From positions 60,315-124,314 of the forward strand of contig NZ_MSJP01000033.1 of assembly GCF_014596525.1 (NCBI RefSeq): a DNA stretch of 64,000 nt, in the 5' to 3' direction. The notes beneath the pieces are model-generated. The model was not told the DNA's origin, made no database searches, and was given only the letters and a program-made list of their open reading frames with translations. The translations under genes were made by a program, and so were the position numbers. This document shows positions 35,077 through 44,545 of the stretch, in pieces (position 1 is the stretch's first letter; every line of letters starts with the position of its first letter). The DNA is from Streptomyces sp. CBMA291 (GTDB lineage: Bacteria > Actinomycetota > Actinomycetes > Streptomycetales > Streptomycetaceae).

Positions 35077-36300
35077 TCAGGAGCACACCCCTTCCGCCGC
35101 GTTCCGCCCCGTGAAGGTGGGGGTGGCCCCGGGGGTCGGGGCGTCCGCGTCGTCGGGCTTCCCGTCGGCGCGCGGCACCGTCCCGGGAGCCGGTGCCGTC
35201 CCTGGGGCAGGGGTCGCCCCGACGCTCGGCGTCACGTCGACGGGCTGGTCCTCCCGCAGTCGTCGGAAGAGCTGACTCGCCGCCGGCTGTACCAGTTCGT
35301 CACGGTTCGCATCATATGAGTAAGGGCGTCGGGGAACGGTGAGGAACTGCACCCGGTCCGTCGGGATCGCCCGCATCGAGCGGGCCAGGTCGTAGAGGTC
35401 CCGCAGCGAGTCGAGCCCCGGATCGGTCGTGATCGACTTGGTGGCCGCGTCCAGGACCGGGTAGAGCCTCGTCGGGTTCAGGAGCACCCCGTCGCTCTGG
35501 ACCTTGTTGACGAGCGCGCCGAGGAACTGCTGCTGGCGGTCCATCCGTTCCGTGTCGCTGCCGTCGCCGATCGACTTCCTCGCCCGGACGAATCCCAGCG
35601 CCTGCTCCCCGTGGAGGATCTGACGCCCCGCGGGCAGCCTCAGCTGGGCGTCGGGGTCGTCCACCGGTTCCTTGAGGCAGACCTCGACCCCGTCGACCGC
35701 GTCCACCATCTTCTTGAAGCCCCGGAAGTCGACGACCATGTGATGGTCCACCCGGATCCCGGTCAGCTTCTCGACCGTACGGATCGTGCAGGCCGCGCCG
35801 CCGAACTCGAAGGCCCAGTTGAACTGCGCGGACTGCTCCCCGGTCCGGCTCCCGTCGGCCTTCCGGCAGCTCGGGACGGTCACCATCAGGTCGCGGGGGA
35901 GGGAGACGGCGGTCGCGCCCGCCTTCCCCGCCGCCAGGTGCAGCAGGATCGTGGTGTCGGACCGCTGGGTGCCCTTGTCCCTGCCGTACGGGCGGTTCCC
36001 GGCGCCCGCCCGGGTGTCCGAGCCGATGAGCAGGATGTTCCGGGCGGCGGAGGTGCCCGCGGGCGGGCGCTCCTTCTCGTATCTGCGGAGTTCGGCCTCG
36101 GCGGTGGTGTCCGTCGTGATGTTCCCGTCGAGCTTCCGGTAGAACCACCAGCCGGCCCCGGCGGCGGCGAGCACCGTCGCCGAGACGCCGAGCGCGGTCC
36201 ATCGCAGCCAGTGGCGCCGGCGCGGCGCCCCCGGGGCACCGGGGTCCGCGCCCGGCGCTTCCGGGGGATCCGGTTCGGGCGAGCCCGCGCGGTCCGTCAC
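35077..36300 (-). CDS. LCP family protein 5
   Basis: A 407-residue LCP ligase. Start choice is uncertain: the GTG at 36300 has GAAGGA about 11 bases upstream, while ATGs at 36372 and 36408 would add 24 or 36 residues of low-complexity sequence. A membrane helix (about 33-53) precedes the LCP domain (about 80-330) with RNILLIGSDTRAGAG, ATAVSLPRDLMVTV and LGFVRARKSIGDGSDTERMD. There is no LytR_C domain; instead the protein ends in a Pro-rich tail with a GATPAPGTAPAPGT repeat and a last Cys-Ser. A TIGR03089-type gene lies upstream on the same strand beyond a terminator. Confidence 0.87.
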   Translation of the reverse strand: MTDRAGSPEPDPPEAPGADPGAPGAPRRRHWLRWTALGVSATVLAAAGAGWWFYRKLDGNITTDTTAEAELRRYEKERPPAGTSAARNILLIGSDTRAGAGNRPYGRDKGTQRSDTTILLHLAAGKAGATAVSLPRDLMVTVPSCRKADGSRTGEQSAQFNWAFEFGGAACTIRTVEKLTGIRVDHHMVVDFRGFKKMVDAVDGVEVCLKEPVDDPDAQLRLPAGRQILHGEQALGFVRARKSIGDGSDTERMDRQQQFLGALVNKVQSDGVLLNPTRLYPVLDAATKSITTDPGLDSLRDLYDLARSMRAIPTDRVQFLTVPRRPYSYDANRDELVQPAASQLFRRLREDQPVDVTPSVGATPAPGTAPAPGTVPRADGKPDDADAPTPGATPTFTGRNAAEGVCS

Positions 36301-36515
36301 GTCTGAGTCCGTCCTTCGTGGCGTCGGCGGGCGACCGCCGGTCGTAGAAGGAGACGGGCGAACCCGGGCCATGGTTGTGCGGAAGGAGCCGTCTCCCCGG
36401 CCGATCATCTACCTGCCGGGGCGTACAACCGGAGGGACTCGGCGCGTCGCTCGGCCGAACGAGTGGAGGAACGGTTCCGCACGGGCGGAGGGCGCGGGCC
36501 GGAGGTTTGAGGGAC

Positions 36516-36564
36516 GGGGGCCTTCCCGTACGGGGGAGGGGGCCGCCCCGTACGGGAAGCCCCC
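36516..36564 (-). terminator. Terminator of the TIGR03089-like gene
   Basis: CTTCCCGTACGGGG (36522-36535) and its complement (36546-36559) form a 14-bp stem, extended by GGGG/CCCC beyond a single C-C mismatch. Each arm contains the CCCGTACGGG palindrome common in this genome. Confidence 0.8.
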
Positions 36565-36578
36565 ACGTGGCGCCGTCC

Positions 36579-37331
36579 TCACACCGCCGTGGTCGTCACC
36601 CGCTCGCTCTCCGCGCGCTTGGCCAGGGAGTCGGCCGCCAGCAGCTCCAGGTTTCGGCAGAGGACGACGGAGCCACCGGCCGCGAGCGGCGCGTACAGAC
36701 CGGCCGAGAGGCCCTTCCAGTCCCCGTACCCGAGGCCGGAGAGAAGCCGCGAGCCGGTGTCCAGGCCGAGTTCCGCCGCGTCCGCGCGGGCCTGCTCGAC
36801 GAGCCGGGCGCCGCTGCGTTCCGTACCGTCGACGACGAGGGCCGGAGCGTCCGGATCGACCGGGGCGAACGGGGCGAAGCGGTCGCCCTGGCTCGGCACT
36901 TCCACCGCGTAGTCCGCGTATCCGGCGGGCACCTCGGGGAAGCGGCGGCCCAGCGGGGCGAGGGAGAGCGCGATCCGCTCGCCGGAGCAGGCGCGGCCCG
37001 CCTCCAGGGTGTCGGGCCCCGCGACCACCAGGTCCGCGTCCGCCGGGTCGCCGCCGATCTCCGCGACCACGCCGACGGAGGAGCAGGCGAGCAGCCACAC
37101 GGCGGTCTGCCAGTGCGCGGGCAGCAGCAGCGCGAGCCGGTCGCCGGGCTCGGCGGACAGCTCGCCCTGGAGCAGGTTCGCCGTCTTGGCCACCCAATTG
37201 GCGAAGGTGGCGACGGACAATTCCACCCGTTCACCGGTGGCGTCGTCGTAGAAGGTGACCAAGGGGCGGGCGGGGTCCGCGGCGAGCGCGGATCGCAGCA
37301 GGTCGGCAGGGGTGCGGTCGCTGGCGTTCAC
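36579..37331 (-). CDS. TIGR03089-like protein (truncated adenylate-forming enzyme homologue)
   Basis: A 250-residue protein resembling the N-terminal part of acyl-CoA synthetases / AMP-binding enzymes (TTFYDDATGERVELSVATFA-like opening and NLLQGELSAEPGDRLALLLP), about half their length. The Thr/Ser/Gly-rich ATP loop and the C-terminal hinge domain of those enzymes are absent, so it is probably not an active ligase. It fits the actinobacterial family I know as TIGR03089, of unknown function. The ATG is at 37331; the gene is divergent from the amidase gene. Confidence 0.8.
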   Translation of the reverse strand: MNASDRTPADLLRSALAADPARPLVTFYDDATGERVELSVATFANWVAKTANLLQGELSAEPGDRLALLLPAHWQTAVWLLACSSVGVVAEIGGDPADADLVVAGPDTLEAGRACSGERIALSLAPLGRRFPEVPAGYADYAVEVPSQGDRFAPFAPVDPDAPALVVDGTERSGARLVEQARADAAELGLDTGSRLLSGLGYGDWKGLSAGLYAPLAAGGSVVLCRNLELLAADSLAKRAESERVTTTAV

Positions 37332-37457
37332 GCCGGACAGGGTACGCGGGCCGGCCCGTGCGGGTCCGCCGTACCGGTGACACCGTCCACCGGTCGGCCC
37401 GACGGCCCGTCAGTTTTCCGGCGAGCGGAACGGCCCGGGGCTCCGCAGGATCGGGCC

Positions 37458-39044
37458 ATGCGTGCCTCACTCGCCTCCACGATCGCCGTCACCTGCGCCG
37501 CGGTCCTCGCCCTGCCGGTCTCCCTCGCCGCGCCCGTGGCGGCCTCGGCGCCCCCGGCGCTCGCACGGCCACCCGCGGTCGCGGCGCTGCCGCCCGCGCC
37601 CGAACTGCCCGGCTCCACCCAGTCGCTGCCGCTGGCGCCGCTCGGCGGGACCTCGCGGGCGCTGGGCGGCGGCGCGGGAGGGGCGGGCGTCCAGGGGCTC
37701 GGCCGCCGGGACGTCAGGCCCTTCTCGCTCGTCGGTGTCGTCTGGGACGACCCGGGGGCCGTGCTGCGCGGCACCGTGCAGGTCCGCACCCGGGCCACCG
37801 GCGGCGGGACCTGGTCGGAGTGGCAGGACGTCGAGACCCACAACGACGAGCACGGCGCGGACCCGGGCACGGCGGAGGGCGCGGGCCGGGTGCTCAAGGG
37901 CTCCACCGCCCCGCTGTGGGTGGGCGATTCGGACGGCGTGGAGATCCGCGTGAGAGGGGAGGAGAAGCTCCCCGGGGGCCTGCGCCTGGAACTGGTGGAC
38001 CCGGGGGAGGCCCCGGAGACGAGGGCGGGGACGGCGACGGACCCGGGCTTGGACTCGGGGGCGGACTCAGGGGCGGACTCGGGGTCGGCCGCGCCCCCTC
38101 GGACGAGAGCGGGGGCAGCCTCAGGGCCGGTTTCGGGGTCGGACTCGGGGGCACGCGCCGGTTCGGCCTCGGGTTCGGCCTCGGGGCCGTCCTCCGGGAC
38201 CGGCCCCGGCACGGACGCGGCGGAGATGACGGAAGCCGCCGCAGAGGCCGCGCGGACCGCCGCGGAGACGGCCAGGGAGGCGGCCGAGGGCGAGTGGGGC
38301 ACCCGGCTCGCCCCCTACGGGTCGGCCTGGGTCCCGGCCCTGGCGAAGGAGGCCGAGGCGGCGGGGGAGACGGAAGGGGTGACGGCGGTGGCGGAGACCG
38401 CGCAGTCCTCCGTGAAGCAGCCCGCCGCACGCCCGTACATCGGCCCCCGGCCCAAGATCGTCACCCGGCAGGGCTGGGGCGCGGACGAACGCATCCGGGA
38501 GAAGGGCTTCGTCTACACGAAGACGATCAAGGTGGCCTTCGTGCACCACAGCGCGACCGGCAACAACTACAGCTGTAGCCAGGCGCCCGCCGTCCTGCGC
38601 GGGATCTACCGCTACCACGTGAAGAGCAGCGGCTGGCGGGACATCGGCTACAACTTCGCCGTCGACAAGTGCGGAAACATCTACGAGGGCCGGGCGGGCG
38701 GCGTCACCAAGCCCGTCCTCGGCGCGCACACCCTCGGCTTCAACGTCGACAGCATGGGCATCGCCGTCCTCGGCACCTTCGGCAGCAGCACCCCGCCCGC
38801 CGCCGCCGTGACCGCCGTCGCCCGGCTCACGGCCTGGAAACTGGGGCTCCACGGGATCGACCCCAAGGGCAGCACCTACCTCGTCTCCGGGGGCGGAAAC
38901 CTCTACAAGAAGGGCACTCGGGTACGGTTCCACACCATCGCGGGGCACCGCGACGGTTTCGCCACCGAGTGCCCCGGCGCCCGGCTGTACGGCCGGCTCG
39001 GCAGCGCCCGTACCAGCTCCGCGAAGTACCAGGGAAGGCACTGA
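37458..39044 (+). CDS. Secreted N-acetylmuramoyl-L-alanine amidase (PGRP/amidase_2)
   Basis: A 528-residue exported protein. The signal peptide is residues 1-30 (cleavage near VAASA-PP). A beta-rich region (about 70-185) with the WVGDSDGVEIRVRG segment resembles the N-terminal domain of other Streptomyces PGRP amidases. Then comes a linker of Gly/Ser/Asp repeats (DSGADSG), an Ala/Glu-rich helix, and the PGRP domain (about 335-520). Zinc ligands are His363/His364 in VHHSATGN and His497 in AGHRDGFATECPG, with a Cys in the usual place, so cleavage of the amide between MurNAc and L-Ala is likely. The ATG at 37458 has only AGGA about 9 bases upstream. Confidence 0.92.
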   Translation: MRASLASTIAVTCAAVLALPVSLAAPVAASAPPALARPPAVAALPPAPELPGSTQSLPLAPLGGTSRALGGGAGGAGVQGLGRRDVRPFSLVGVVWDDPGAVLRGTVQVRTRATGGGTWSEWQDVETHNDEHGADPGTAEGAGRVLKGSTAPLWVGDSDGVEIRVRGEEKLPGGLRLELVDPGEAPETRAGTATDPGLDSGADSGADSGSAAPPRTRAGAASGPVSGSDSGARAGSASGSASGPSSGTGPGTDAAEMTEAAAEAARTAAETAREAAEGEWGTRLAPYGSAWVPALAKEAEAAGETEGVTAVAETAQSSVKQPAARPYIGPRPKIVTRQGWGADERIREKGFVYTKTIKVAFVHHSATGNNYSCSQAPAVLRGIYRYHVKSSGWRDIGYNFAVDKCGNIYEGRAGGVTKPVLGAHTLGFNVDSMGIAVLGTFGSSTPPAAAVTAVARLTAWKLGLHGIDPKGSTYLVSGGGNLYKKGTRVRFHTIAGHRDGFATECPGARLYGRLGSARTSSAKYQGRH

Positions 39045-39149
39045 TGGGGGCATCGGGGCAACCATCTGCATAAACTGACCGGTCATATCGCACGGACGAC
39101 CGCGACGGGCGAACCGACGGGCCCCGAACAGGAAAGCAGAGACGACAAG

Positions 39150-40232
39150 GTGACTGAAGCGATCCTCCTGGTCGGCGGCAAGGGAACACGGCTGCGACCG
39201 CTCACGGTCAACACGCCCAAGCCCATGGTCCCCGCGGCGGGCGTCCCCTTCCTGACGCACCAGCTGGCCAGGGCCCGCGCCGCCGGGGTCGAGCACATCG
39301 TGCTCGCCACCTCCTACCTGGCCGAGGTCTTCGAGCCGCACTTCGGCGACGGCTCCTCGCTCGGCCTGAGCCTGGAGTACGTGACCGAGGAGGAGCCGCT
39401 CGGCACCGGCGGCGCGATACGCAACGTGGCCTCCAGGCTGCGCTCAGGACCCGACGAGCCGGTCCTCATCTTCAACGGGGACATCCTCACGGGCCTGGAC
39501 ATCCGGGCCCTGGTCGCCACCCACGCGGAATCCGGCGCGGACGTCTCCCTCCACCTCACCCGCGTCGAGGACCCGCGCGCCTTCGGCCTGGTCCCCACCG
39601 ACGCCACCGGGCGCGTCACGGCCTTCCTGGAGAAGCCGCAGACGCCCGAGGAGATCGTCACCGACCAGATCAACGCGGGCGCGTACGTCTTCCGGCGCTC
39701 GGTCATCGACACCATCCCCACCGGCCGACCCGTCTCGGTCGAGCGGGAGACCTTCCCCGAACTGCTCGCCCGGGGCGCCCACCTCCAGGGCATGGTGGAC
39801 TCCACCTACTGGCTGGACCTCGGCACCCCCCAGGCCTTCGTCCGGGGCTCCGCCGACCTCGTCCTCGGCCGCGCGCCCTCCCCTGCGGTGCCGGGCCGCT
39901 GCGGCGACCGCCTCGTCCTGCCGACGGCCCGGGTCGCCCCCGACGCCAAGCTGACCGGCGGTACGGTCGTCGGCGCCGACGCGGTGGTCGGCGAGGGCGC
40001 CCGGATCAGCGGCTCCACGCTCCTCGCGGGCGCGGTCGTCGAACCGGGCGCGGTGATCACCGACTCCCTGATCGGCGCGGGCGCCCACATCGGCGCCCGC
40101 ACGGTCCTGGACGGCGCGGTGATCGGCGACGGAGCACGGATAGGCGCGGACAACGAACTCCGCGACGGCATCAGGATCTGGTGCGGCGCCGTCCTGCCCC
40201 CGTGCTCGGTCCGCTTCTCTTCGGACCAGTAG
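39150..40232 (+). CDS. Sugar-1-phosphate nucleotidylyltransferase (mannose-1-P guanylyltransferase-like)
   Basis: A 360-residue enzyme. The pyrophosphorylase signature LLVGGKGTRLRPLTVNTPKP, with the catalytic Lys, opens the protein; the metal-binding IFNGDILTG follows, then VTAFLEKP. From about residue 255 a left-handed beta-helix of hexapeptide repeats (GTVVGADAVVGEGARISGST) completes it. The family makes GDP-mannose or dTDP/UDP-sugars. With manA and manB in the window, GDP-mannose is the best guess, but UDP- or dTDP-glucose cannot be excluded. The start is GTG at 39150, preceded by GAGACGACAAG. The last codons and stop are duplicated just downstream. Confidence 0.9.
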   Translation: MTEAILLVGGKGTRLRPLTVNTPKPMVPAAGVPFLTHQLARARAAGVEHIVLATSYLAEVFEPHFGDGSSLGLSLEYVTEEEPLGTGGAIRNVASRLRSGPDEPVLIFNGDILTGLDIRALVATHAESGADVSLHLTRVEDPRAFGLVPTDATGRVTAFLEKPQTPEEIVTDQINAGAYVFRRSVIDTIPTGRPVSVERETFPELLARGAHLQGMVDSTYWLDLGTPQAFVRGSADLVLGRAPSPAVPGRCGDRLVLPTARVAPDAKLTGGTVVGADAVVGEGARISGSTLLAGAVVEPGAVITDSLIGAGAHIGARTVLDGAVIGDGARIGADNELRDGIRIWCGAVLPPCSVRFSSDQ

Positions 40233-40275
40233 GGGAAACCGGACCGGAAGGCCGGACCAGTAGGGGAAACCGGAC
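40222..40275 (+). repeat. Duplicated 3' end of the nucleotidylyltransferase gene
   Basis: The 23 bases at 40222-40244, which include the final codons and TAG of the gene, recur exactly at 40253-40275. Further degenerate copies with CCGGACCA(C/G)(C/T)AGGGG cores continue to about 40400 in the 247-bp gap. Confidence 0.8.
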
Positions 40276-40466
40276 GGGACGGGTAGGGGGCCCGGACGGG
40301 TAGGAGGCTGGGCGGGTAGGGACCCGGACCACCAGGGGGACCCGGACCACTAGGGGGATCCAGAGCACCACGGGGCTCGGACCACCAGGGGCGAGGGGCC
40401 CTCAGGGCCCTCAGGGGCGGGAGGCCCGCAACCCTGACGCGTACGGGGTTCCGCCCCCGCTCCGAC

Positions 40467-40472
40467 TACCCT
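40467..40472 (+). promoter_or_regulatory. Leaderless -10 box (TACCCT)
   Basis: TACCCT ends 7 bases before the ATG of the AlkA-like gene; no ribosome site is present. Confidence 0.45.
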
Positions 40473-40479
40473 CGCCCTC

Positions 40480-41559
40480 ATGGCAGGCCGTTTCACTCCC
40501 CCCGTCCCCGTCTCACGCGTCGGCGCGCGCGGCGGCCAGGTGGCCGTGCCCTCCTCTGGTACGGCGGCCCCCTCCGGCACGGCGGGTCCCTCCGCCGCAC
40601 CGGCCGGGGCCCCTGCCGGTGCGGCGACCGCCCTCTGCCGGACCCGGACCCGGACCCGGACCCTGACCCTCCCCGGAGACGCGCCTCTCGATCTGGGGCT
40701 CACCCTCGGGCCGCTGCGGCGGGGGCCCGCCGATCCCGCGTTCCGGGTGGCCCCGGACGGTTCGGTCTGGCGGGCCAGCCGTACCCCCGAGGGGCCCGGC
40801 ACCCTCCGCGTTGCCGTCCGGGAGGGGCGGGCGGAGGCCGAGGCCTGGGGGCCCGGCGGCTCCTGGCTCCTGGACGGCCTCCCCGCACTGCTCGGTGCCG
40901 AGGACGACCCTGCGGCCTTCGTCCCCCGGCACAAGCTGCTCCTGGCCTCGCACCGGCGCCGCCCGGGGCTGCGGCTCACCAGGACCGGACTCGTCCTGGA
41001 GACCCTGGTCCCGACGATCCTGGAGCAGAAGGTCACGGTGGACGAGGCCTACCACTCCTGGCGGCTGCTCGTACGGAAGTACGGCGAGCCCGCGCCGGGC
41101 CCGGCGCCCGAGGGCATGCACGTGATGCCGGACGCGCGCGGGTGGGCGGCGATCCCGTCCTGGGAGTGGCACCGCGCCAACGTCGACGGCAAGCGCTCGG
41201 CGACGATCGTCCGCGCCGCCCGGGTGGCGGCCCGTCTGGAAGAGGCCGCGCGGATGGCACCGGCGGCGGCCCGCGCCCGTCTTGAACTGGTCCCGGGTAT
41301 CGGCCCCTGGACGAGCGCCGAGACCGTCCAGCGCAGCAACGGCGCCCCGGACGAGGTGACCACGGGCGATCTGCACCTCCCGGGCATCGTCGGCTGGGCC
41401 CTCGCGGGCGACCGTACGGCCGACGACACGACGATGCTGGAACTGCTCGCGCCCTACGCGGGCCAGCGCCACCGGGCCGCCCGCCTGATCCTCCTCGGCG
41501 GCCGGGTCCCGCCCCGCAGGGCACCCCGGATGACCCCGGGAGACATCACCCGCATCTGA
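40480..41559 (+). CDS. AlkA-like DNA-3-methyladenine glycosylase (HhH-GPD)
   Basis: A 359-residue protein. The HhH-GPD module is at about 175-345: LETLVPTILEQKVTVDEAYH, then the helix-hairpin-helix LELVPGIGPWTSAET, and the conserved catalytic Asp in GDLHLPGIVGWAL. It should excise alkylated bases from DNA. The first ~60 residues are a Pro/Ala/Gly-rich stretch plus an Arg-Thr run (RTRTRTRT) encoded by CGGACC hexamers, not part of the fold. The ATG at 40480 is supported by a leaderless -10 box. There is no link with the neighbouring polymer genes. Confidence 0.88.
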   Translation: MAGRFTPPVPVSRVGARGGQVAVPSSGTAAPSGTAGPSAAPAGAPAGAATALCRTRTRTRTLTLPGDAPLDLGLTLGPLRRGPADPAFRVAPDGSVWRASRTPEGPGTLRVAVREGRAEAEAWGPGGSWLLDGLPALLGAEDDPAAFVPRHKLLLASHRRRPGLRLTRTGLVLETLVPTILEQKVTVDEAYHSWRLLVRKYGEPAPGPAPEGMHVMPDARGWAAIPSWEWHRANVDGKRSATIVRAARVAARLEEAARMAPAAARARLELVPGIGPWTSAETVQRSNGAPDEVTTGDLHLPGIVGWALAGDRTADDTTMLELLAPYAGQRHRAARLILLGGRVPPRRAPRMTPGDITRI

Positions 41560-41707
41560 GACCCGGCCCCGTACGGGACCGGCCCGTCCCGTAGGGGAGC
41601 CCTGGCCGTACGGGGTCGGCCCGACCCGTAGGAGGTCTCCCCGGCCCGTAGGGGAAACCCTTGCCCGTACGGGATCGGCCCGGCCCCGTAGGGGGCAGCG
41701 CCCCGCA
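41560..41707. repeat. CCCGTACGGG / CCCGTAGGGG repeat tract
   Basis: About eight CCCGTAsGGG-type elements occupy the gap between the convergent AlkA-like and fbiB genes, at 18-35 bp spacing, interleaved with CGGCCCG. Pairs of these could form stems acting as terminators. Confidence 0.7.
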
Positions 41708-41734
41708 GTGGGGGCCCGGCCCTCAGGCCCCCAC
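41708..41734 (-). terminator. Terminator of the F420 operon
   Basis: GTGGGGGCC and its complement form a 9-bp stem with a 9-base loop, 20 bp past the fbiB stop. Confidence 0.7.
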
Positions 41735-41753
41735 CGGTGCACCCCGTTCCTGC

Positions 41754-43061
41754 CTACCGCACCTCGATGAAGTCCTCCGCCGACCGTTCCGGCCGTGCCC
41801 CCGGCTCGGTCGCCGGGTGGCCGATCGCCACCGCGCCCAGCGGGTCCCAGTCGTCCGGCAGGTCGAGGACCTTCCGTACGACGTCCCGGCAGAACATCGT
41901 CGAGGAGACCCACGCCGAGCCGAGGCGCTCACCGGCCAGGGCCACCAGGAAGTTCTGCACGCCCGCGCCCGCCGCGACCACGAACATCTCGCGTTCGGCC
42001 GTGTCCCGGCGCGGATCGCCGTAGTGGTGGGCACCGTCCGTGACCAGGCAGGGCACCGCCAGGTACGGGGCCTGGCGCAGCACGTCCCCGCGCCGGACCC
42101 GGCGGGCGACGGACTCCTCGGACTTGCCGTCCCGCCGCAGGTCCGCGATCCACGCCTCCCGCATCGCGTCGAGCAGCCGCACCCGCGACTCCTCCGACTC
42201 CAGGAGCACGAACCGCCACGGCGTGGTGTGGTGCGGGGCGGGCGCGGTCACGGCGGCGGCGACCGCGCGCCGCACCGCCCCGGGGTCGACCGGCGACCCG
42301 GTGAACTCCCGTACGGTCCGCCGACGCGTCACCGCCTCCCGTACGGCCTCCGAGGTGCCCAGCCGGAACATGTCACCGGAGGCGGAGCGCACCAGGGCCC
42401 GCGCGCCCGGCTCCTCGTCCCCGGCCACCACGTGCGGAAGGCCCCGGACGACGGCCACCGGCAGACCGGTGGCCTTGCCCTTGACGAGGTCTCCGGCGGC
42501 GGCGAGTTCGTCGGCGGTGGCGACGATGGTCGCGCTCAGCGGATTGCCGTACGCGTCCGTCCCGCCGCGCAGGTCGTCGAGGACCCGCACCCCGGCCGCC
42601 CCGATCGCCACATCGGTGAGCCCGCTGCGCCAGGGACGCCCGAAGGTGTCGGTGACGACCACGCCCACGTCGACGCCGAGGGCGTCCCGCAGCCCCGCCC
42701 GGATCCGGCGCGCCGAGGCGTCGGGCTCCTCGGGCAGCAACAGGATCGTCCCGGCGGGGGTGTTGGAGGCGTCGACCCCGGCGGCGGCCATGACGAGCCC
42801 CTGCCGGTTCTCCACGATCCGCAGGGTCCCGCGCCGCGCCACCACCCGTACCGTCTCGGCGTCGATGGCGGCCTCGCGGTCGGCGGCGGCGACCATCCGC
42901 CCCTCGGCCTTGCTGACGATCTTGGAGGTGACGAGGAGGACGTCACCGTCGGCGAGGTCCGGCGCGGCGGCGGCGATCAGCTTGGCGAGGTCGTCGCCCG
43001 CCGCCACTTCGGGCAGTCCGGGCAGCGCCCAGACCCGGTACGAGGGCGGCGCGCCGGTCAT
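41754..43061 (-). CDS. fbiB: Coenzyme F420:L-glutamate ligase with C-terminal FMN reductase domain
   Basis: A 435-residue two-domain protein typical of actinobacterial FbiB. Residues 1-245 are the CofE ligase ([36 protein letters not shown]), which adds glutamates to F420-0. Residues about 250-430 are a nitroreductase-like FMN domain ([20 protein letters not shown] and [13 protein letters not shown]), which in mycobacteria reduces dehydro-F420. The ATG at 43061 overlaps the fbiA stop (ATGA). The domain fusion, absent in archaeal CofE, fits an actinobacterium. Confidence 0.95.
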   Translation of the reverse strand: MTGAPPSYRVWALPGLPEVAAGDDLAKLIAAAAPDLADGDVLLVTSKIVSKAEGRMVAAADREAAIDAETVRVVARRGTLRIVENRQGLVMAAAGVDASNTPAGTILLLPEEPDASARRIRAGLRDALGVDVGVVVTDTFGRPWRSGLTDVAIGAAGVRVLDDLRGGTDAYGNPLSATIVATADELAAAGDLVKGKATGLPVAVVRGLPHVVAGDEEPGARALVRSASGDMFRLGTSEAVREAVTRRRTVREFTGSPVDPGAVRRAVAAAVTAPAPHHTTPWRFVLLESEESRVRLLDAMREAWIADLRRDGKSEESVARRVRRGDVLRQAPYLAVPCLVTDGAHHYGDPRRDTAEREMFVVAAGAGVQNFLVALAGERLGSAWVSSTMFCRDVVRKVLDLPDDWDPLGAVAIGHPATEPGARPERSAEDFIEVR

Positions 43062-44014
43062 CCGCGCACCTCCTCGGCGAGCGCCAGGGCCTCCCGGGCC
43101 ATCGCGGCCGTGGCCTCGGGGTCGGTCATCATCAGCGGGACCGCCCGGCAGCGGATGCCCGCCGCCTCGACCTCGTCGACCGCGCCCGCGTCGACGCCGT
43201 CGACGAGCCAGCCGTCGACGAGCCCGGAGCCGTAGTGCAGGGCGACGGCCGCCGCCGTGGACTCCACGCCGACCGCCGAGAGGACCTTGTCGGCCATGCC
43301 GCGCACGGGCGCGTCGCCGACGATGGGGGAGAGGCCGACCACGGGCGCGGGGGCGGCGGCGACCGCCTCGCGGATGCCGGGCACGGCCAGGATGGTGCCG
43401 ATGCTGACGACGGGGTTGGACGGCGGGAAGAGGATGACGTCCGCCTCGGCGACGGCCTCCAGGACGCCCGGCGCGGGCTTCGCCTCCTCGGCGCCGACGG
43501 GCACGACCGCGAGCGCCGGGACGGAGGCGCGCAGCTTCACCCAGTACTCCTGGAAGTGCACCGCGCGCCGCTCGCCGTCGGTCTCGATCGCCACATGGGT
43601 CTCGACGCGGTCGTCGGACATGGGCAGCAGCCGTACGCCGGGCCGCCAGCGGGCGCACAGCGCCTCGGTGACGGCGCTCAGCGGGTAGCCCGCGCCGAGC
43701 ATCTGCGTACGGACGATGTGCGTGGCGAAGTCCCGGTCGCCGAGGCCGAACCACTCGGGTCCGACGCCGTAGGCCGCGAGTTCCTCCTTGACCGTGAAGG
43801 ACTCGTCACGGCGGCCCCAGCCCTGGTCCTCGTCGATGCCACCGCCGAGGGTGTACATCACCGTGTCCAGGTCGGGGCAGACCTTCAGCCCGAAGAGATG
43901 GATGTCGTCACCGGTGTTGCCGACGACCGTGATCTCCGCGTCCGGCGCGGCCCGCTTGAGGCCGCGAAGGAAACGGGCACCACCGATGCCGCCTGCCAGA
44001 ACCACAATGCGCAT
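43058..44014 (-). CDS. fbiA: 2-phospho-L-lactate/phosphoenolpyruvyl transferase of F420 synthesis
   Basis: A 318-residue CofD/FbiA enzyme that joins the phospho-acid moiety to the deazaflavin FO, giving (dehydro-)F420-0. The N-terminal [19 protein letters not shown] and [15 protein letters not shown], the [12 protein letters not shown] segment and [14 protein letters not shown] are characteristic. The stop overlaps the fbiB start. The gene begins 21 bp after the cysteine dioxygenase stop, so all three may share a transcript. An upstream FO synthase is not in the window. Confidence 0.95.
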   Translation of the reverse strand: MRIVVLAGGIGGARFLRGLKRAAPDAEITVVGNTGDDIHLFGLKVCPDLDTVMYTLGGGIDEDQGWGRRDESFTVKEELAAYGVGPEWFGLGDRDFATHIVRTQMLGAGYPLSAVTEALCARWRPGVRLLPMSDDRVETHVAIETDGERRAVHFQEYWVKLRASVPALAVVPVGAEEAKPAPGVLEAVAEADVILFPPSNPVVSIGTILAVPGIREAVAAAPAPVVGLSPIVGDAPVRGMADKVLSAVGVESTAAAVALHYGSGLVDGWLVDGVDAGAVDEVEAAGIRCRAVPLMMTDPEATAAMAREALALAEEVRG

Positions 44015-44035
44015 GTACGGCAGTCTGTCAGGCCG

Positions 44036-44545
44036 TCAGGCGGTGAGGACCCCAGGGGCGGCTGGAACGCACCGGGTGACGGGCGTGGAGCGCATCGGCA
44101 TCTCGGTGAGCCCGGGGAAGTAGACGTGCAGGCTGACGGCGGGTTCGAGGGAGTCGTTGACGACCTCGTGGACGTATCCGGGGGCGAAGAGCCGCTCCCC
44201 GCCGGGGGTGAGCGTCCGCGTGCCCCGGTCCGTGCGCTCGGTCAGGGCGCCTTCCAGGACGGTCAGCACGCCGGAGGAGGGGCCGTGGTCGTGGCGCCCG
44301 CTGCCCTGGCCGGGGAGCCAGGAGAGCAGCCACACCTCGTAGCCGGGCCCGGTGCGCAGCCGGTGGTACCAGCGGGTGGTGGCGTCGTACTCGACGTACG
44401 GGGCCCACTGGGAGCGGTCGGCGGCCAGCGAGCGCGCGAGACCGGTGAACTCGGCCACGGTGAGGGGGTGCGGGCGCTCGGGCTGGAGCAGGTGCGGGAC
44501 TTCGAGGATGTCGCCGGCGATCTGAAGGTCGCTGTCCATGTTCAT
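44036..44545 (-). CDS. Cysteine dioxygenase-family cupin protein
   Basis: A 169-residue cupin. The iron ligands are expected in LPGQGSGRHDHGPSSG (HxH) and the later His in APGYVHEVVNDS, both present, and LTVLEGALTE supplies the cupin core. Cysteine dioxygenase oxidises L-Cys to cysteine sulfinate; related thiol dioxygenases use other thiols, so the exact substrate is inferred. The ATG is at 44545 with GAGGA about 11 bases upstream; a second in-frame ATG follows two codons later. A Cys-codon-ending leader frame directly upstream supports a cysteine link. Confidence 0.85.
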   Translation of the reverse strand: MNMDSDLQIAGDILEVPHLLQPERPHPLTVAEFTGLARSLAADRSQWAPYVEYDATTRWYHRLRTGPGYEVWLLSWLPGQGSGRHDHGPSSGVLTVLEGALTERTDRGTRTLTPGGERLFAPGYVHEVVNDSLEPAVSLHVYFPGLTEMPMRSTPVTRCVPAAPGVLTA

